14,675 bases of DNA from JAIVHA01 sp965367295 (GTDB taxonomy: Bacteria > Pseudomonadota > Gammaproteobacteria > DSM-19610): positions 1 to 14,675 of the forward strand of contig CBDUHN010000055.1 in NCBI GenBank assembly GCA_965367295.1, read 5' to 3'. This document shows positions 14,317 through 14,675 of this stretch, one piece after another; positions within the stretch are counted from its first letter, which is position 1, and the number at the start of each line of letters is the position of its first letter. Both the position numbers and the translations under genes were made by a program. The notes under the pieces are model-generated. The model saw only the letters and a list, made by a program, of their open reading frames with translations. It did no database searches and had not been told where the DNA came from.

Positions 14317-14675
14317 TCAATTGCCGATACTCACACCAGAGTGTGCAGCTATTGAGACTGCACCCAGGGTCGAGTTATAGAGGCCTGAGGAGATATTGAG
14401 GTTACTCACACCGCCAAAGGTACCAGCACCGATGTTGACGCTGACATTCCCTGTGGTCAGGGTGCCTCCGTAGCCATCGCCACCGTTACCGCCGTTACCG
14501 CCGGTACCGCCGTTACCGCCGGCACCACCTGCTGCTCCATTCCCGGCAGTGGCCATGTTATTGCCATTGGCCGTGGAGCCACCGTCTCCACCATCGCCGC
14601 CATCACCCGCGGATGCGGTATTGGCGCCATTGGCCGTGGAGCCACCGTCACCACCATCACCGGAGTCTGCCAGGT
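14317..14675 (-). CDS. Gly-rich repetitive exported protein (N-terminus beyond window), candidate fibre subunit
   Basis: 118 codons of the C-terminus are visible; the frame remains open at the right edge, so the start and any signal peptide are missing. Shorter readings in other frames are shadows. Residues 1-50 are repeats of (GDG)n-STANG-N-type units, then a (GGN/GGT/GGD)n collagen-like stretch (GGAGGNGGTGGNGGNGGDG). The last about 50 residues are non-repetitive and beta-prone (TLTTGNVSVNIGAGTFGGVS, then NLNISSGLYNSTLGAVSIAA). The ending shares a GL(Y/F)N motif with the next gene product. No enzyme motif is seen. As first visible gene of the C39/FapD-like operon it is the likely exported structural protein. 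Confidence 0.7.
   Translation of the reverse strand, partial: LADSGDGGDGGSTANGANTASAGDGGDGGDGGSTANGNNMATAGNGAAGGAGGNGGTGGNGGNGGDGYGGTLTTGNVSVNIGAGTFGGVSNLNISSGLYNSTLGAVSIAAHSGVSIGN
14563..14649 (-). repeat. 63-bp repeat encoding Gly/Asp-Ser-Thr-Ala-Asn-Gly units
   Basis: A 24-base sequence beginning gccattggccgtgg occurs at 14563-14586 and 14626-14649, exactly 63 bp (21 codons) apart, and GDGGDGG-type codons follow each copy. The array continues toward the window edge. Confidence 0.75.

Overview
The window looks like chromosomal DNA of a sulfur-oxidising gammaproteobacterium. The basis is moderately high GC, strong GGAGG-type ribosome binding sites, two sigma-54 activators, and at the left edge a Gly/Tyr-rich exported protein of the sulfur globule protein type. 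No rRNA, tRNA, CRISPR array, insertion sequence or phage gene was seen. The species cannot be named from this sequence.

Left half (1-6811, minus strand): a tightly spaced operon, read right to left. It encodes a periplasmic adaptor (MFP/HlyD type), an RND-family inner-membrane transporter, a Gln-rich exported coiled-coil protein, a Pro/Gly/Tyr-rich lipoprotein, and after a 184-bp gap a sulfur-globule-like protein cut by the window edge. The last three share Gly/Tyr/Pro-rich low-complexity tails containing the string GAPY. A good sigma-54 -24/-12 site (6922-6938, minus strand) lies upstream of the adaptor. Divergently from it, 7307-8659 encodes a PAS-AAA+-Fis sigma-54 activator, the obvious candidate regulator of this operon. 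TGCAAC repeats at 7072-7109 are candidate upstream activator sites.

Middle (8660-9426): mostly noncoding. It holds one convincing 28-codon membrane miniprotein (8766-8852) whose ribosome binding site can be paired into a hairpin, a weaker sigma-54 promoter candidate (9210-9225), and a long imperfect hairpin before the next gene.

Right half (9427-14675): a second sigma-54 activator with a degenerate receiver domain (VpsR-like), followed on the same strand by an outer-membrane coiled-coil/beta-barrel protein (FapF-like). Convergent to these is a minus-strand operon, read right to left: a Gly-rich repeat protein cut by the window edge, a small exported protein, a Sec-exported C39 cysteine peptidase (FapD-like) and a 229-residue exported protein (FapE position). 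Gene content and sizes match the functional-amyloid (Fap) secretion system, with the barrel gene flipped.

The most striking observation is that two proteins of the C39 operon carry, just after the Sec signal peptide, a 24-26 residue segment ending in (D/Q)ELD(D/Q)LRG(G/K). This is the signature of a bacteriocin-type double-glycine leader. It suggests two-step maturation: Sec signal peptidase first, then a C39 peptidase acting in the periplasm before export through the barrel. Functional links are inferred from gene order and motifs, not shown.
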